NCBI RefSeq assembly: GCF_000744705.1
Contig: NZ_JQML01000001.1
Location: 5,032,017 to 5,096,016 of the forward strand
DNA: 64,000 nucleotides
Direction of reading: 5' to 3'
From: Streptacidiphilus albus JL83
Lineage (GTDB): Bacteria > Actinomycetota > Actinomycetes > Streptomycetales > Streptomycetaceae
Every line of letters starts with the position of its first letter. The stretch's first letter is position 1. The notes beneath the pieces were generated by a model that saw nothing but the letters and a program-made list of their open reading frames with translations, was not told where the DNA came from and searched no databases. Below, piece by piece: positions 15,306-23,368 of the stretch. Position numbers and translations under genes: made by a program.

Positions 15306-15592
15306 CACCGGGACCCCGCTCCTGCGGCACCCAGCCGGGCCCGGGGATCCACGCCGTGATCCGGCCCCGTGCGGGCGCGCAGCGGATACGCGGCCGGCCG
15401 GTGGGTGCCCTGCAGGACGCCGGTGTAGCGGGACTCCAGGCGGAACGCGCACCCCTGGCAGGCGAACAGTTCCACCGCACCCCCCGCGCCCTCCAGGACG
15501 CCCAGGTGCGTCACCGGCACGTCGCTGTCCTCGCACTTGAAGCACTCGCCGGACGACCAGGGAATCCCGCTCAACCACGCAACGGCGTCCAC
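15302..15592 (-). CDS. Small Cys-containing protein (96 aa)
   Basis: The conserved-looking N-terminal part has two Cys pairs, GECFKCED and FACQGCAF, which could bind zinc. The C-terminal half is basic and Pro/Arg-rich. GTG 15592 follows AAGGGAG, which overlaps the stop region of the methyltransferase gene. Streptomyces genomes contain many short zinc-ribbon proteins of this kind next to DUF574 methyltransferases and GntR genes. No function assigned. Confidence 0.65.
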   Translation of the reverse strand: MDAVAWLSGIPWSSGECFKCEDSDVPVTHLGVLEGAGGAVELFACQGCAFRLESRYTGVLQGTHRPAAYPLRARTGPDHGVDPRARLGAAGAGSRW

Positions 15593-15596
15593 CGCG

Positions 15597-16499
15597 TCAC
15601 GCTCCCTTGCGCGCCAGCGCGCCCCACTCGGCGAACAACACCGTGTCCGGGTCCGGCCTGCCACGGTCCACGGCCCGGTCCCCGACATCACCGACCCCCG
15701 GAGCCAGCACCTCAAGCCCCGCGAACAGCGACGCCACCGCCGACGGACGCTTCACCCCGCACCCCTCGCTCCACGTCACCGTCCGCAGAACCCCGGTCGC
15801 CTCGCGCCGGATGTCGCTCATGCTGCTGACCGGCTGACTGACCGCCAGCACACTGCCCGGTGCGAGCATCCCCGCCAGCCGCCCCACCCACCACGCCGCA
15901 TCCGCCTGCACCCGGAACCGCCACGGCAGCGAGACCGCCAGCACACCCAACGGCTCCGACAGGTCCAGCACCCGCCCCACTCCCCGATCGGCGAACACCG
16001 CCCCCAGGTCCAGCGGGTCAACCACCCGCACCGCGACGCTGTCCCCCTCCGCCCGCAGCGCCCGTGCCGCAACCATCGCGTGGAGGTCGTCGTCCACGAA
16101 CGCGACCCGCCCGCCCGGGTGCACCGCCCGCACGATCGCCGCCACATCCAGCGGGTTCCGACCCGCCCACAGACCACCCCCGCTCCGGCCCCCGGCGCCC
16201 GACACCCACGGAGCCCGTAACCCGCAGCCCAGGTCGAGCACCTGCGACAGCCCGTGCACCCGCGCCATCTCCTGCGCCGCGTCCTGCCGGAACGCCAACG
16301 CCGCCCGCGCAGCCGCACCCGCGCCCGGAGCCACCTCCTCCAACTCCCGAGCGAACGTGCGGTGCAGCTCGCAGTTGTCCCGCCCGCCCGCCAACGCGTT
16401 CACCACCCCGCCCAACGAGAAGTCCAGCATCCTCGCGACGAAGGACGAGGAGTCCTCACCAGGGTCCATCCGGGGATCGCCCACGAAATCGAAATCCAC
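15597..16499 (-). CDS. DUF574 / Methyltransf_19 SAM-dependent methyltransferase
   Basis: A 300-aa protein of the actinobacterial DUF574 family. Motif I is VLDLGCGLRAP (about 87-97), a NPLDVAAIVRAVHPGGRVAFVDDD segment supplies the second SAM contact, and SVLAVSQPVSSM the later strand. Family members are multiplied in Streptomyces and linked to GntR and small conserved genes; substrates are unknown. The first 40 residues (RMDPGEDSSSFVARMLDFSL) are atypical for the family but align with its start. GTG 16499 is chosen for that reason. Confidence 0.82.
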   Translation of the reverse strand: MDFDFVGDPRMDPGEDSSSFVARMLDFSLGGVVNALAGGRDNCELHRTFARELEEVAPGAGAAARAALAFRQDAAQEMARVHGLSQVLDLGCGLRAPWVSGAGGRSGGGLWAGRNPLDVAAIVRAVHPGGRVAFVDDDLHAMVAARALRAEGDSVAVRVVDPLDLGAVFADRGVGRVLDLSEPLGVLAVSLPWRFRVQADAAWWVGRLAGMLAPGSVLAVSQPVSSMSDIRREATGVLRTVTWSEGCGVKRPSAVASLFAGLEVLAPGVGDVGDRAVDRGRPDPDTVLFAEWGALARKGA

Positions 16500-16710
16500 T
16501 GCACACCACCGATCCGTCAAGCACAGGCCGACCACACCGCAACGGCACGCCGGCAAAGAGAAAGAGGGGGAGAAGAGAGGGGACCCCGGCCCGGCCGCCA
16601 CGAAGGGGAGGCCGCACGGGGGGCCGGGGTCCCCGGGAACCCGCCCCGGGACGGCGAAGGGAGAAAGACACCGTCCGGAACGGGAGATCAACAACCGGGC
16701 ACAGCCCGGA

Positions 16711-16890
16711 TCACGAAGGCCGACGCCCGACCAGAACAGGGCCGGCCACCGGAGGCACGTACCGAAGACCCTCACGCGGCAGCCTCCGCGCCAGGACCTC
16801 ACACACCCCACGAGCGGGAGCGAACGCCGTAGCGATCCTCGCCGCCCGCAACCACAACTCCACCTCACACGCGGACGGCTCACCGCTCAC
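16711..16890 (-). CDS. Small hypothetical protein (59 aa)
   Basis: GTG 16890 overlaps the stop of the DUF7848 gene as GTGA. The protein is helical and basic (EVELWLRAARIATAFAPARG; VLARRLPREGLRYVPPVAGP). The coupling and coherent composition support it. Between its stop and the methyltransferase start (16500-16710) I see no gene. Confidence 0.5.
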   Translation of the reverse strand: MSGEPSACEVELWLRAARIATAFAPARGVCEVLARRLPREGLRYVPPVAGPVLVGRRPS

Positions 16891-17150
16891 AGCCACTCAC
16901 CCGGCACCGCGTTCACATAGGAGCGCTGAATGTACTGGTAGTTGGCATGACCCGTGTCCCGCACGTGCTCCGCGATCCACTGGTTCGCCCTCGCCTCGGT
17001 GTCCCAGTCACCCGACAGCGCACCGCACTCCGGGGCATCCTCGTCGGCCGGATCCGAATGCGTCACGCACACCGCCCCCCACAACGGCGACGCCGTCGGA
17101 TCGGGGTGCAGGTCGTACCGACGAAACCGAAACGTCCTCGTCAGCCCCAT
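16887..17150 (-). CDS. DUF7848-type small protein (87 aa)
   Basis: A short soluble protein with the layout of Streptomyces DUF7848 proteins: beta N-terminus (RTFRFRRYDLHPDP), a Cys-containing middle (WGAVCVTHSDP; DAPECGALSG) and a helical end (ANQWIAEHVRDTGHANYQYI). The Cys residues may bind zinc. It belongs to the leftward GntR/DUF574 operon. Function unknown. Confidence 0.75.
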   Translation of the reverse strand: MGLTRTFRFRRYDLHPDPTASPLWGAVCVTHSDPADEDAPECGALSGDWDTEARANQWIAEHVRDTGHANYQYIQRSYVNAVPGEWL

Positions 17151-17222
17151 CCCGGACACCCCACAACTAACCGGCTCAAGATCCAATCCCTCTCGCTGCT
17201 CGGAGCCCACCAGGGCGAGTGA

Positions 17223-17447
17223 CTACCCACCGTGCGCGGCGCGCAGATGACGCCGCATCAGCACTCGCACATCCGCAGCCCCCGACGCATCTCCGACGAT
17301 CCCCGCCAAGGTCGCAGCCATGCCGGCACACACCCCACACCCGCGCACCGCCACCGGAGCCGGCAGCGGGAACCCGTAGTCGAACGAGTCCGAGAACCAC
17401 GGCGACCGATACGAGTCCCTGCGGGTCGGCGCCCGCAGCCCGTTCAC
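17223..17447 (-). CDS. Small hypothetical protein (74 aa)
   Basis: GTG 17447 overlaps the upstream stop by 4 bases. The protein has CGVCAGMAATLAGIVGDASG (a Cys pair and a small-residue helix) and a basic C-terminus RVLMRRHLRAAHGG. It is coupled to the genes around it in the GntR/DUF574 operon. No family assigned. Confidence 0.6.
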   Translation of the reverse strand: MNGLRAPTRRDSYRSPWFSDSFDYGFPLPAPVAVRGCGVCAGMAATLAGIVGDASGAADVRVLMRRHLRAAHGG

Positions 17448-17776
17448 AGTCCCAACCTCGAAAGCCTGTTGACCTCCGCCACCCGAGCACGCAACTCGGC
17501 CGTCGAGCGATCGACCGGGGCAGCAGGCTCCAAGTCTTCCGGCATGGCCTGCCACTCCACGCCGCCGTGCACCGGGCGCAGAAAGACCCATTGGGGCTTA
17601 ACTTCCATCACCACTCCCACTCGGTCATGCACGACGTCGTGCATCCGCGTTCCCACGACCACCGCCGGTTCCTCGTCCGGCTTCACCGTGTGCTCAACCT
17701 GGGCACGTCGCGCATGGTCGATGCCCTGCAGGCGGCGCGTCGCCCCTTCACTCTCGGCCCCTCCCCTCTCGCTCAC
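17444..17776 (-). CDS. Small hypothetical protein (110 aa)
   Basis: The central part GTRMHDVVHDRVGVVMEVKP and WVFLRPVHGGVEWQA is a compact beta-rich domain seen in many small Streptomyces proteins. The C-terminus is a short helix (STAELRARVAEVNRLSRLGL). Its ATG overlaps the stop of the interrupted GntR gene (ATGA), so its expression probably changed when the IS inserted upstream. Confidence 0.65.
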   Translation of the reverse strand: MSERGGAESEGATRRLQGIDHARRAQVEHTVKPDEEPAVVVGTRMHDVVHDRVGVVMEVKPQWVFLRPVHGGVEWQAMPEDLEPAAPVDRSTAELRARVAEVNRLSRLGL

Positions 17777-18054
17777 GATTCGTCCTCCAGTTGATCAAGC
17801 AACTCGGTGGCAAAGACTGCCTCCGCATCACCAGGAAGGGCCAGGAGCGCGGCCTCGACCACTCGGCCGCTCGCATCGGCCGTTGTCCGCTCAATCACGA
17901 GCACGGACGTCCGGGGGGTAAGGCGGAGGGTGGCGACCTCATTCGGCGTAGGCAGCCTTGATGACACCCGCTCCACTACGGTTGTTGCCCCTCCAGCCCC
18001 CAGGGCCCCGGCCCGCTCGGCCGAATCCCCGTCCCAGGGCGACCAGTGCATCGA
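17773..18054 (-). pseudogene. 3' part of GntR/UTRA regulator, separated by IS insertion
   Basis: This fragment encodes the last about 94 residues of a UTRA domain (VERVSSRLPTPNEVATLRLT; TSVLVIERTTADASGRVVEA; ending QLEDES). Removing the IS at 18055-19801 and one TCGA copy joins it in frame to the fragment at 19802-20255, giving a continuous UTRA segment across the junction (GDLDKAS then MHWSPWDGD). The gene was therefore one intact GntR regulator, the first of the leftward operon. Confidence 0.88.
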
Positions 18055-19801
18055 CCTCGGATATTCAGCAGAGAATGCGAGCTGACGCACCGACAGCAGA
18101 AGGGTGCCTCCCACCTGCGATGATCTGATTGCTGAGATCAAGAACGCCGCAGAGAAGAGACACCCAACAGGTGCAGAGTACCCAATGGGATCACCGGCTC
18201 GCCGTGCGGGCCGACGTGAAGAACCTGGTCGGGCAGGCGGGCATCGTGCTGCTGCGCAAGGTCGCCGACCGGCTCGGCCTGGCCCGCGCGCTGGCCGCTG
18301 TACTCCCAGCAGGCAGCGGGCCGGGCTGGCGGGACCGCGGCCTGGCACTGGTCCAGCTGGCCTGCGCAATCGCCCTGGGAGCCACGAACCTCCTGGAGGC
18401 CGAGCACCTCCAGTTCCACTGGCGCCCGTTGTTCCCGAGCCCAGTCTCCGACAGCACTCTGCGCCGCACCCTGGAGGCGATCGACGCCCCGGTCGCCGCG
18501 CGCATCGAACGGGTGCGGGCCGCCATCCGGCGCGTGGTGTGGACCTGGCTGACGCTGCGGCCCGGCGGCTTCCCCTGGATACAGGTCGCCGGCCGGGTGC
18601 TGACCGGCTGGTACGTCCTTGACCTGGACGCCACCATCGTGCCCTGCACCAGCAAGAAGGAAGGCGCGGCCGGCACCTACAAAGGATCGTTCGGACACAT
18701 GCCGCTGGGAGCCTGGGTCGCCAACACCCGCGAGTGCGTCGCCATGCTGCTGCGGCCGGGCAACGCCGCCCCCAACGACATCGCCGACCACAAGACGGTC
18801 CTGGCCGCCTCCCTGCGGCAGATCCCGCTGCCCCTGTGGTCGAAACTGCTGGTCCGCATCGACGGCGCGGCGTTCTCCCACGGCCTGCTCGACCACCTCC
18901 AGGCCCTGACCACCACACGACGCCGGGTCCGCTTCGTCACCGGCTGGGCCATCAACCAAGCCGACGAGCAGGCCATCGCCCTGCTGCCCCGACACGTGTG
19001 GACTGCGGCACTACGCCAGGACGGCAGCATCCACGAGATCAAGGCCGAGGACGGCGGCACCGTCACCTACCAGGTCGCCGAGATTACCGGCCTGCGCGAC
19101 CTGTCGGGCTGGCCCACTGGGTTGCGGCTGATCGTGCGCCGAGTCAAGCCCTCGCGACGCGACTCCAAGAAGCTCACCGCCTTCGAGAAGCACACCGGCT
19201 GGCGCTACCAGATCGTGGCCACCAACATCCCCGCCCACCAGGGCCTCTGCGCCGTCCCCGGCTCCGGCCAGGCCTGGTTCCTCGACGCTTTGTACCGCGA
19301 TCACGCCGAGGTGGAGGACCGGGTGAAGGCGATCAAACGGGTCGGACTCGGGCTGTTGCCCTCCAAGTCCTGGCAGGTCAACACGGCCTGGGTGGTGGCC
19401 TCCACCCTCGCCGCCGACCTAGACGCCTGGACCCGCCTCCTACTGCTGCATGACGAGCCAGAACTGGCAGGCGCCGAACCGGCAACGATCCGCAGGAAGC
19501 TCTACCACCTCCCTGCCCGCCTCACCGCCCATGCCAGACGCCGCACCCTGCACCTGGACCGGCAATGGCCCTGGGCAGCGGCCTTCACCACCGCCTGGCA
19601 GCGCGCCACCGAGCTTCCGGCCCCCGCCTGACGGCCGGCCACTACCCCGACAAGGACCAGCAAGGAGAGAGGGCAAGCCACCGGGCCGTGGAACCCGGCG
19701 CACCCCGCAGCGTCACGCGACGGACCAACCTCGAACGGCCGAGGACAAACCGGTCATGCAGCCGAGCCAACTACCGACGTCAGGCCGCTGAGCAATCGAG
19801 G
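18055..19801 (+). mobile_element. IS1380-family insertion sequence (1747 bp)
   Basis: The ends CCTCGGATATTCAGC (left) and, on the opposite strand, CCTCGATTGCTCAGC (right) match in 11 of 15 positions, which fits imperfect terminal inverted repeats. TCGA flanks both sides (18051-18054 and 19802-19805) as a 4-bp target duplication. One full-length transposase gene fills the element. Excising the element plus one TCGA restores a GntR reading frame, which fixes the ends independently. Confidence 0.9.
18171..19631 (+). CDS. IS1380-family transposase
   Basis: A 486-aa DDE transposase. The first catalytic Asp lies in LDLDATIVPCTSKKEGA followed by GTYKGSFGHMPL, the family signature. A second Asp is in LVRIDGAAFSH (about 230), and the Glu is in DHAEVEDRVKAIKRVG (about 376). 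GTG 18171 gives the usual length; a TTG at 18129 is an alternative start. The gene is complete, so the IS may still be active. Confidence 0.92.
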   Translation: MQSTQWDHRLAVRADVKNLVGQAGIVLLRKVADRLGLARALAAVLPAGSGPGWRDRGLALVQLACAIALGATNLLEAEHLQFHWRPLFPSPVSDSTLRRTLEAIDAPVAARIERVRAAIRRVVWTWLTLRPGGFPWIQVAGRVLTGWYVLDLDATIVPCTSKKEGAAGTYKGSFGHMPLGAWVANTRECVAMLLRPGNAAPNDIADHKTVLAASLRQIPLPLWSKLLVRIDGAAFSHGLLDHLQALTTTRRRVRFVTGWAINQADEQAIALLPRHVWTAALRQDGSIHEIKAEDGGTVTYQVAEITGLRDLSGWPTGLRLIVRRVKPSRRDSKKLTAFEKHTGWRYQIVATNIPAHQGLCAVPGSGQAWFLDALYRDHAEVEDRVKAIKRVGLGLLPSKSWQVNTAWVVASTLAADLDAWTRLLLLHDEPELAGAEPATIRRKLYHLPARLTAHARRRTLHLDRQWPWAAAFTTAWQRATELPAPA

Positions 19802-20255
19802 TCGAGGCCTTGTCCAAATCCCCCTGGAAAGGAACGTAGACGCGGGCGAGACTGCGTGGAACGCCGTTCTGCTCTCCGAGGTAGACGTACTCGGCGAGTG
19901 CGGAGCCGGCCCTCACGTTCAGCAGAGCCGCGTGCGCGTCATCGGCTTCGATCTTCCTGGCGCTGATGCTGACTACGTGCAGGCCAGAGGCATTGCTGCT
20001 TCCCTCAGACCTGCCTCGATTGCTCGTGTAGGTGATTCTCTGACGAGGCCGACGTACAAAGTTCCCCCGGCCATGCTGCTTCTCGATCAGCCCTTCATCC
20101 TGAAGCACGTCGAGAGCGCGCCGCAGGGTCGGAACGCCTACTCCGAATTTGACGGAGAGCTCGTCCTCGCTGGGAAGTTGTGCGTCAGCTATGAGCTCTC
20201 CTGCCGCGATCATGCGGCGGAGTTCATCAGCTACGTGTGGATAGCGAATGGCCAT
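19802..20255 (-). pseudogene. 5' part of GntR/UTRA regulator, interrupted by IS
   Basis: The fragment holds the whole winged helix (PHVADELRRMIAAGELIADA; PTLRRALDVLQDEGLIEKQH; GRGNFVRRP) and the first part of the UTRA domain up to YVPFQGDLDKAS. It then reads into the IS and stops. The DNA-binding part could still be made as a truncated protein of about 200 residues if stable. It resembles the intact regulator at 12305 in the helix region. No strong ribosome binding site precedes ATG 20255; it overlaps the end of the 109-aa gene. Confidence 0.88.
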
Positions 20256-20556
20256 CGGGATGATCACCAGTTTCTGACGGTCCGGATGGGGTGGCGGCGG
20301 CGCCGTGCCGGGGCGCTGGGACGCCTTTGCGGACAAGCGCCGTGGCAACCAAGCCACGCCGCGCACTGCTGACCAGGCCGAATGTGTCAGCCGTTTCGAG
20401 CAGGGCTAAGAGGGGTTGCCAGACGTCGGCAGAGGCGGAGGGCGGCACCTTCGTTTCGATCTGGACGTAGTCACCCCGATCGCTCACCTGCGGACGTAGG
20501 CCTATGGCGGAGATGCCCGCAGCAATGGCGCCGGCGCGGATGGCGGATGACAGCAC
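20227..20556 (-). CDS. Small hypothetical protein (109 aa)
   Basis: The first 75 residues read like a small conserved Streptomyces domain (RAGAIAAGISAIGLRPQVSD; VWQPLLALLETADTFGLVSS). The tail is Pro/Ser/Gly-rich. Its stop overlaps the start of the interrupted GntR gene, and its own start faces the KorSA-like gene across the CTAG palindrome, so it probably shares that control region. Function unknown. Confidence 0.6.
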   Translation of the reverse strand: MLSSAIRAGAIAAGISAIGLRPQVSDRGDYVQIETKVPPSASADVWQPLLALLETADTFGLVSSARRGLVATALVRKGVPAPRHGAAATPSGPSETGDHPDGHSLSTRS

Positions 20557-20597
20557 AAGATGGTCCTCCCGAGCTTCGAAGGTCGCACAAAGTGAAG

Positions 20598-20628
20598 CTA
20601 GTCCACTAGCTTAGGGCTAGTGGACTAG
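20598..20628. promoter_or_regulatory. CTAG palindrome operator of the KorSA-like gene
   Basis: CTAGTCCACTAGC (20598-20610) and GCTAGTGGACTAG (20616-20628) are a perfect 13-bp inverted repeat with a 5-base spacer and four CTAG tetramers. TAGATT at 20626-20631 is a possible -10 box. No ribosome binding site lies before ATG 20638, so the transcript may be leaderless, with the operator covering the promoter. Confidence 0.75.
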
Positions 20629-20637
20629 ATTTTCCAT

Positions 20638-21393
20638 ATGCGAGAGCAACCGCCCTACCTTCGAGTTGCCGATGCGCTACAGCAGCGCATCACGAGCGGG
20701 GAGTGGTCACCAGGGGACCGCCTACCTTCGCGGGCACAACTGGCACACGAGTTCGACGTTGGCGACAATGTCGTTCGCCGTGCGCAGGAGCTACTGATCA
20801 CTCAGGGCGCTCTCGAAGGGCGCACAGGGTCCGGCACATACGTCGCCGAGGTCCGTCCTCGACTGACGATGGTGCGCGCCCGTTCGCGCGAGGAGCGGGG
20901 CGGCTCACCCTTCAAGGGGGACATGGCGAGCCTCGGCAAACACGGCTCGTGGGACAGCCGTACGGAGGCCAAGGTTCCCGCCCCCGCAGACATTGCGGCA
21001 CGCCTGGGCATCGCAGAGGGCGACCTGTGCGTCTGCACGAGGTACGAGTTCCTGGCAGATGGCAAACCAGTCCAACTGACGACGAGTTGGGAACCATACG
21101 ATCTCACTGCGGGCACGATCGTCGTCCTCCCCGAAGGCGGCCCATTGGCCGGCGCGGGGGTAGTGGACCGTATGGCCTCGATCGGGATTACCGTCAGCCG
21201 CGCGATCGAGGCTCCGGAGCCCTGCCATGTAACCGACGAAGAAGCCGCGCTCCTCGGTGTGGCGAGGGGAGCGTTGGCCACCACGATCAGGCGGACCTAT
21301 TTCAGCGATGATGGGCGTGCCGTAGAGACGGCGGACATTGTCATCCCTGTTGCCCTCGGCGAGATCGTTTACGAGGTGCCTATCAACCTCTGA
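20638..21393 (+). CDS. GntR/HutC-family regulator, KorSA-like
   Basis: A 251-aa regulator with an N-terminal winged helix (RVADALQQRITSGEWSPGDR; HEFDVGDNVVRRAQELLITQ; GRTGSGTYVAE) and a UTRA domain (TRYEFLADGKPVQLTTSWEP; RRTYFSDDGRAVETADIVIP). KorSA of pSAM2 represses its own gene and the activator of replication and transfer. Here the operator is a CTAG palindrome, and a second CTAG cluster sits before leftward backbone genes at 7388-7475, which fits the same logic. It is divergent from the 109-aa gene. Confidence 0.88.
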   Translation: MREQPPYLRVADALQQRITSGEWSPGDRLPSRAQLAHEFDVGDNVVRRAQELLITQGALEGRTGSGTYVAEVRPRLTMVRARSREERGGSPFKGDMASLGKHGSWDSRTEAKVPAPADIAARLGIAEGDLCVCTRYEFLADGKPVQLTTSWEPYDLTAGTIVVLPEGGPLAGAGVVDRMASIGITVSRAIEAPEPCHVTDEEAALLGVARGALATTIRRTYFSDDGRAVETADIVIPVALGEIVYEVPINL

Positions 21394-21427
21394 CGTTCCG
21401 GCCGACCATCATGGCGCGAGCAACGTC

Positions 21428-21460
21428 GGCGCCCGCCCGAAGGAGAGTCGGACGGGCGCC
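21428..21460. terminator. Hairpin between convergent genes
   Basis: GGCGCCCG (21428-21435) pairs with CGGGCGCC (21453-21460), with an inner CCGA/TCGG. It lies between the ends of the GntR gene and the leftward 115-aa gene and could serve both. Confidence 0.65.
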
Positions 21461-21518
21461 TCAGCCGCGCCAAGGGTGCTCGCCAGGCGTCATCCACTGC
21501 CCTGTTGTGGCTGCCCTT

Positions 21519-21866
21519 CTACCTCTCGTGTACCCACTTCATCCACTCATTGCCGGAGCTCGGAACCACGTTGGAGCGAGGGCCGAGCTGCGTGATCTTT
21601 GCCCCCACTGCGATGGGCGTCGACGGTTCGAGTTCTGCCCCCTGCGCTACCCGCACAGAGGTGCCGTCGGGAGACACCATCCCTCCGAGGCGCGGGAGTT
21701 GGACATCACCCACGGATACGTAGTACGTGTGGTACGGATTGGGGAACGCGCCCTGAACCCGCACCTGGCGCTCGTCCACGAAGGCTGACGCCGGCAGTAT
21801 CAGATCCGCTCCGGAAGTGATCCCCTGGGACGCCGTGGACATGAATGGGCCTTCAGCAGTAGCCAT
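21519..21866 (-). CDS. Hypothetical protein (115 aa)
   Basis: A soluble protein rich in beta-like segments (ADLILPASAFVDERQVRVQG; YHTYYVSVGDVQLPRLGGMV; PIAVGAKITQLGPRSNVVP). No signal peptide or known motif. ATG 21866 follows AGGAGAG. It lies just downstream of the amidohydrolase gene in the same direction and may be cotranscribed with it. Function unknown. Confidence 0.6.
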   Translation of the reverse strand: MATAEGPFMSTASQGITSGADLILPASAFVDERQVRVQGAFPNPYHTYYVSVGDVQLPRLGGMVSPDGTSVRVAQGAELEPSTPIAVGAKITQLGPRSNVVPSSGNEWMKWVHER

Positions 21867-21964
21867 AGCGTTCTCTCCTGATCCATGGGGTTGGTGTCCT
21901 GCTCGGGTGACGAACATCAGATTCAGCAACGGCGGGCCGGATCTTGGCGCCTGGGTGCTGCTCG

Positions 21965-23197
21965 TCAGCGGGCAGCCTCGGCCCTACGCCCCTCGTCGAA
22001 GGCCAGGCCGAGCATCCGAATGGCATTCCCCCGCATGAGCTTGTATGTGACCTCCGGCGAGAGACCAGCGACGTGCTCTGCGGCGACCTGTCGCGTGTCG
22101 GGCCAGGTCGAGTCGACATGGGGGTAGTCGGTCTCAAAGGTTGCGTTGTTGACGCCGACAGTCTCGATCGCCTCGATGCCGTGCTTGTCGCGGAAAAAGC
22201 AGCAGAAGATCTGTCGGTAGTAGTAGGTGGACGGCGGCTCAGGAATCAGGTCCTTGACCCCGCCCCAGGCGCGATGCTCCCGCCAGACGTCGTCCGCCCG
22301 TTCCAGGGCGTAGGGTATCCAACCCATCTGGCCTTCGCTGTAGGCCAATTTGAGGCGGGGGAACTTCACCAGCACCCCGGAGAAGAGGAAGTCTGTCATC
22401 GACGCCATCGCGTTGTTGAAGCTCAGCGTTGCCTGTACAGCCGGGGGCGCGTCCGGTGAGGCTGCTGGCATCTGCGAGGACGAGCCGATGTGCATGTTCA
22501 CGACCGTGCCAGTCTCCTCGCAGGCCGCGAAGAACGGGTCCCAGTAGCCGGAGTGGATGGACGGCAAGCCCAGGTAGGTCGGGATCTCGCTGAAGGTCAC
22601 AGCCCGCACCCCACGAGCCGCATTGCGCTTGATCTCCGCCACGGCGAGGTCAACGTCCCAGAGGGGGATGAGGCACAGAGGAATGAGCCGGCCCCCGCTG
22701 TCGCCGCACCACTCCTCCACCATCCAGTCGTTGTAGGCGCGAACGCAGGCGAGAGCGACGTCCTTGTCCTTGGCCTCTGAGAAGGTCTGGCCGCAGAAGC
22801 GCGGGAAGGTCGGGAAGCAGAGCGACGCCTCGACATGGTTGAGCGTCATGTCATCGAGTCGGGCCTTGGGGTCCCAGCAACCGCGTCGCATCTCCTCACG
22901 GGTGATGCCGTCCAACGTCATCTCGTCCCGAGAGAAGCCCACTGCAGCGATGATCCGCTTGTAGGGGAAGATCTCTCCCTCATAGCGCCACCAGTCGGTG
23001 ATCTGGCCTTCGGGGTCGGTGGTGAACCGGTATTTCCCGCCAATGTACTGGAGGTCACCGATCCCGGCCGTGAAGGGCTTCGGACCCAGGTCGCGGAACC
23101 TGCTCGGGAGCCATGTCTCGAAGAGGTGAGCAGGCTCGATCACGTGGTCATCCACGCTGATAACCAGGGGAAGGTCCGTGCTGTCGATCTCGGTCAC
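21965..23197 (-). CDS. Amidohydrolase-family (amidohydrolase 2) metal-dependent hydrolase
   Basis: A 410-aa TIM-barrel hydrolase of the ACMSD/LigJ-like group. The first metal site is VDDH (about 15-18), a His lies in VVNMHIGSSSQMP, and a late Asp is in ETDYPHVDSTWPDT. Such enzymes hydrate, decarboxylate or hydrolyse ring-cleavage and acyl intermediates, and many are encoded with acyl-CoA and steroid or aromatic catabolism genes. GTG 23197 is preferred since GGGA lies 9 bases upstream; GTG 23206 is possible. The operator ATCTGAC-N5-GTCAGAT sits 38 bases upstream. It is AICE cargo, divergent from the DoxX-like gene. Confidence 0.85.
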   Translation of the reverse strand: MTEIDSTDLPLVISVDDHVIEPAHLFETWLPSRFRDLGPKPFTAGIGDLQYIGGKYRFTTDPEGQITDWWRYEGEIFPYKRIIAAVGFSRDEMTLDGITREEMRRGCWDPKARLDDMTLNHVEASLCFPTFPRFCGQTFSEAKDKDVALACVRAYNDWMVEEWCGDSGGRLIPLCLIPLWDVDLAVAEIKRNAARGVRAVTFSEIPTYLGLPSIHSGYWDPFFAACEETGTVVNMHIGSSSQMPAASPDAPPAVQATLSFNNAMASMTDFLFSGVLVKFPRLKLAYSEGQMGWIPYALERADDVWREHRAWGGVKDLIPEPPSTYYYRQIFCCFFRDKHGIEAIETVGVNNATFETDYPHVDSTWPDTRQVAAEHVAGLSPEVTYKLMRGNAIRMLGLAFDEGRRAEAAR

Positions 23198-23234
23198 GAT
23201 GGTCACTCCCTGCCGGGCGACGGACTCAAAGCAA

Positions 23235-23253
23235 ATCTGACGTATCGTCAGAT
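23235..23253. promoter_or_regulatory. Palindromic operator ATCTGAC-N5-GTCAGAT (cargo copy)
   Basis: ATCTGACG (23235-23242), TAT, CGTCAGAT (23246-23253) form a perfect palindrome, of the kind bound by TetR-type regulators. It lies between the amidohydrolase and DoxX-like genes. The same 7-bp half-sites with the same 5-base spacing occur at 55915-55933. Confidence 0.7.
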
Positions 23254-23368
23254 CGAGGCTATGGGCTTCCCCTGCGAACCACAAGCACACGTCACGGACT
23301 TCCCCTTGCGGGTTCAGTGCACATCCGCTGAACTGACGGTCCATCACCTTAGGGGCGGAGGGCTCTGG

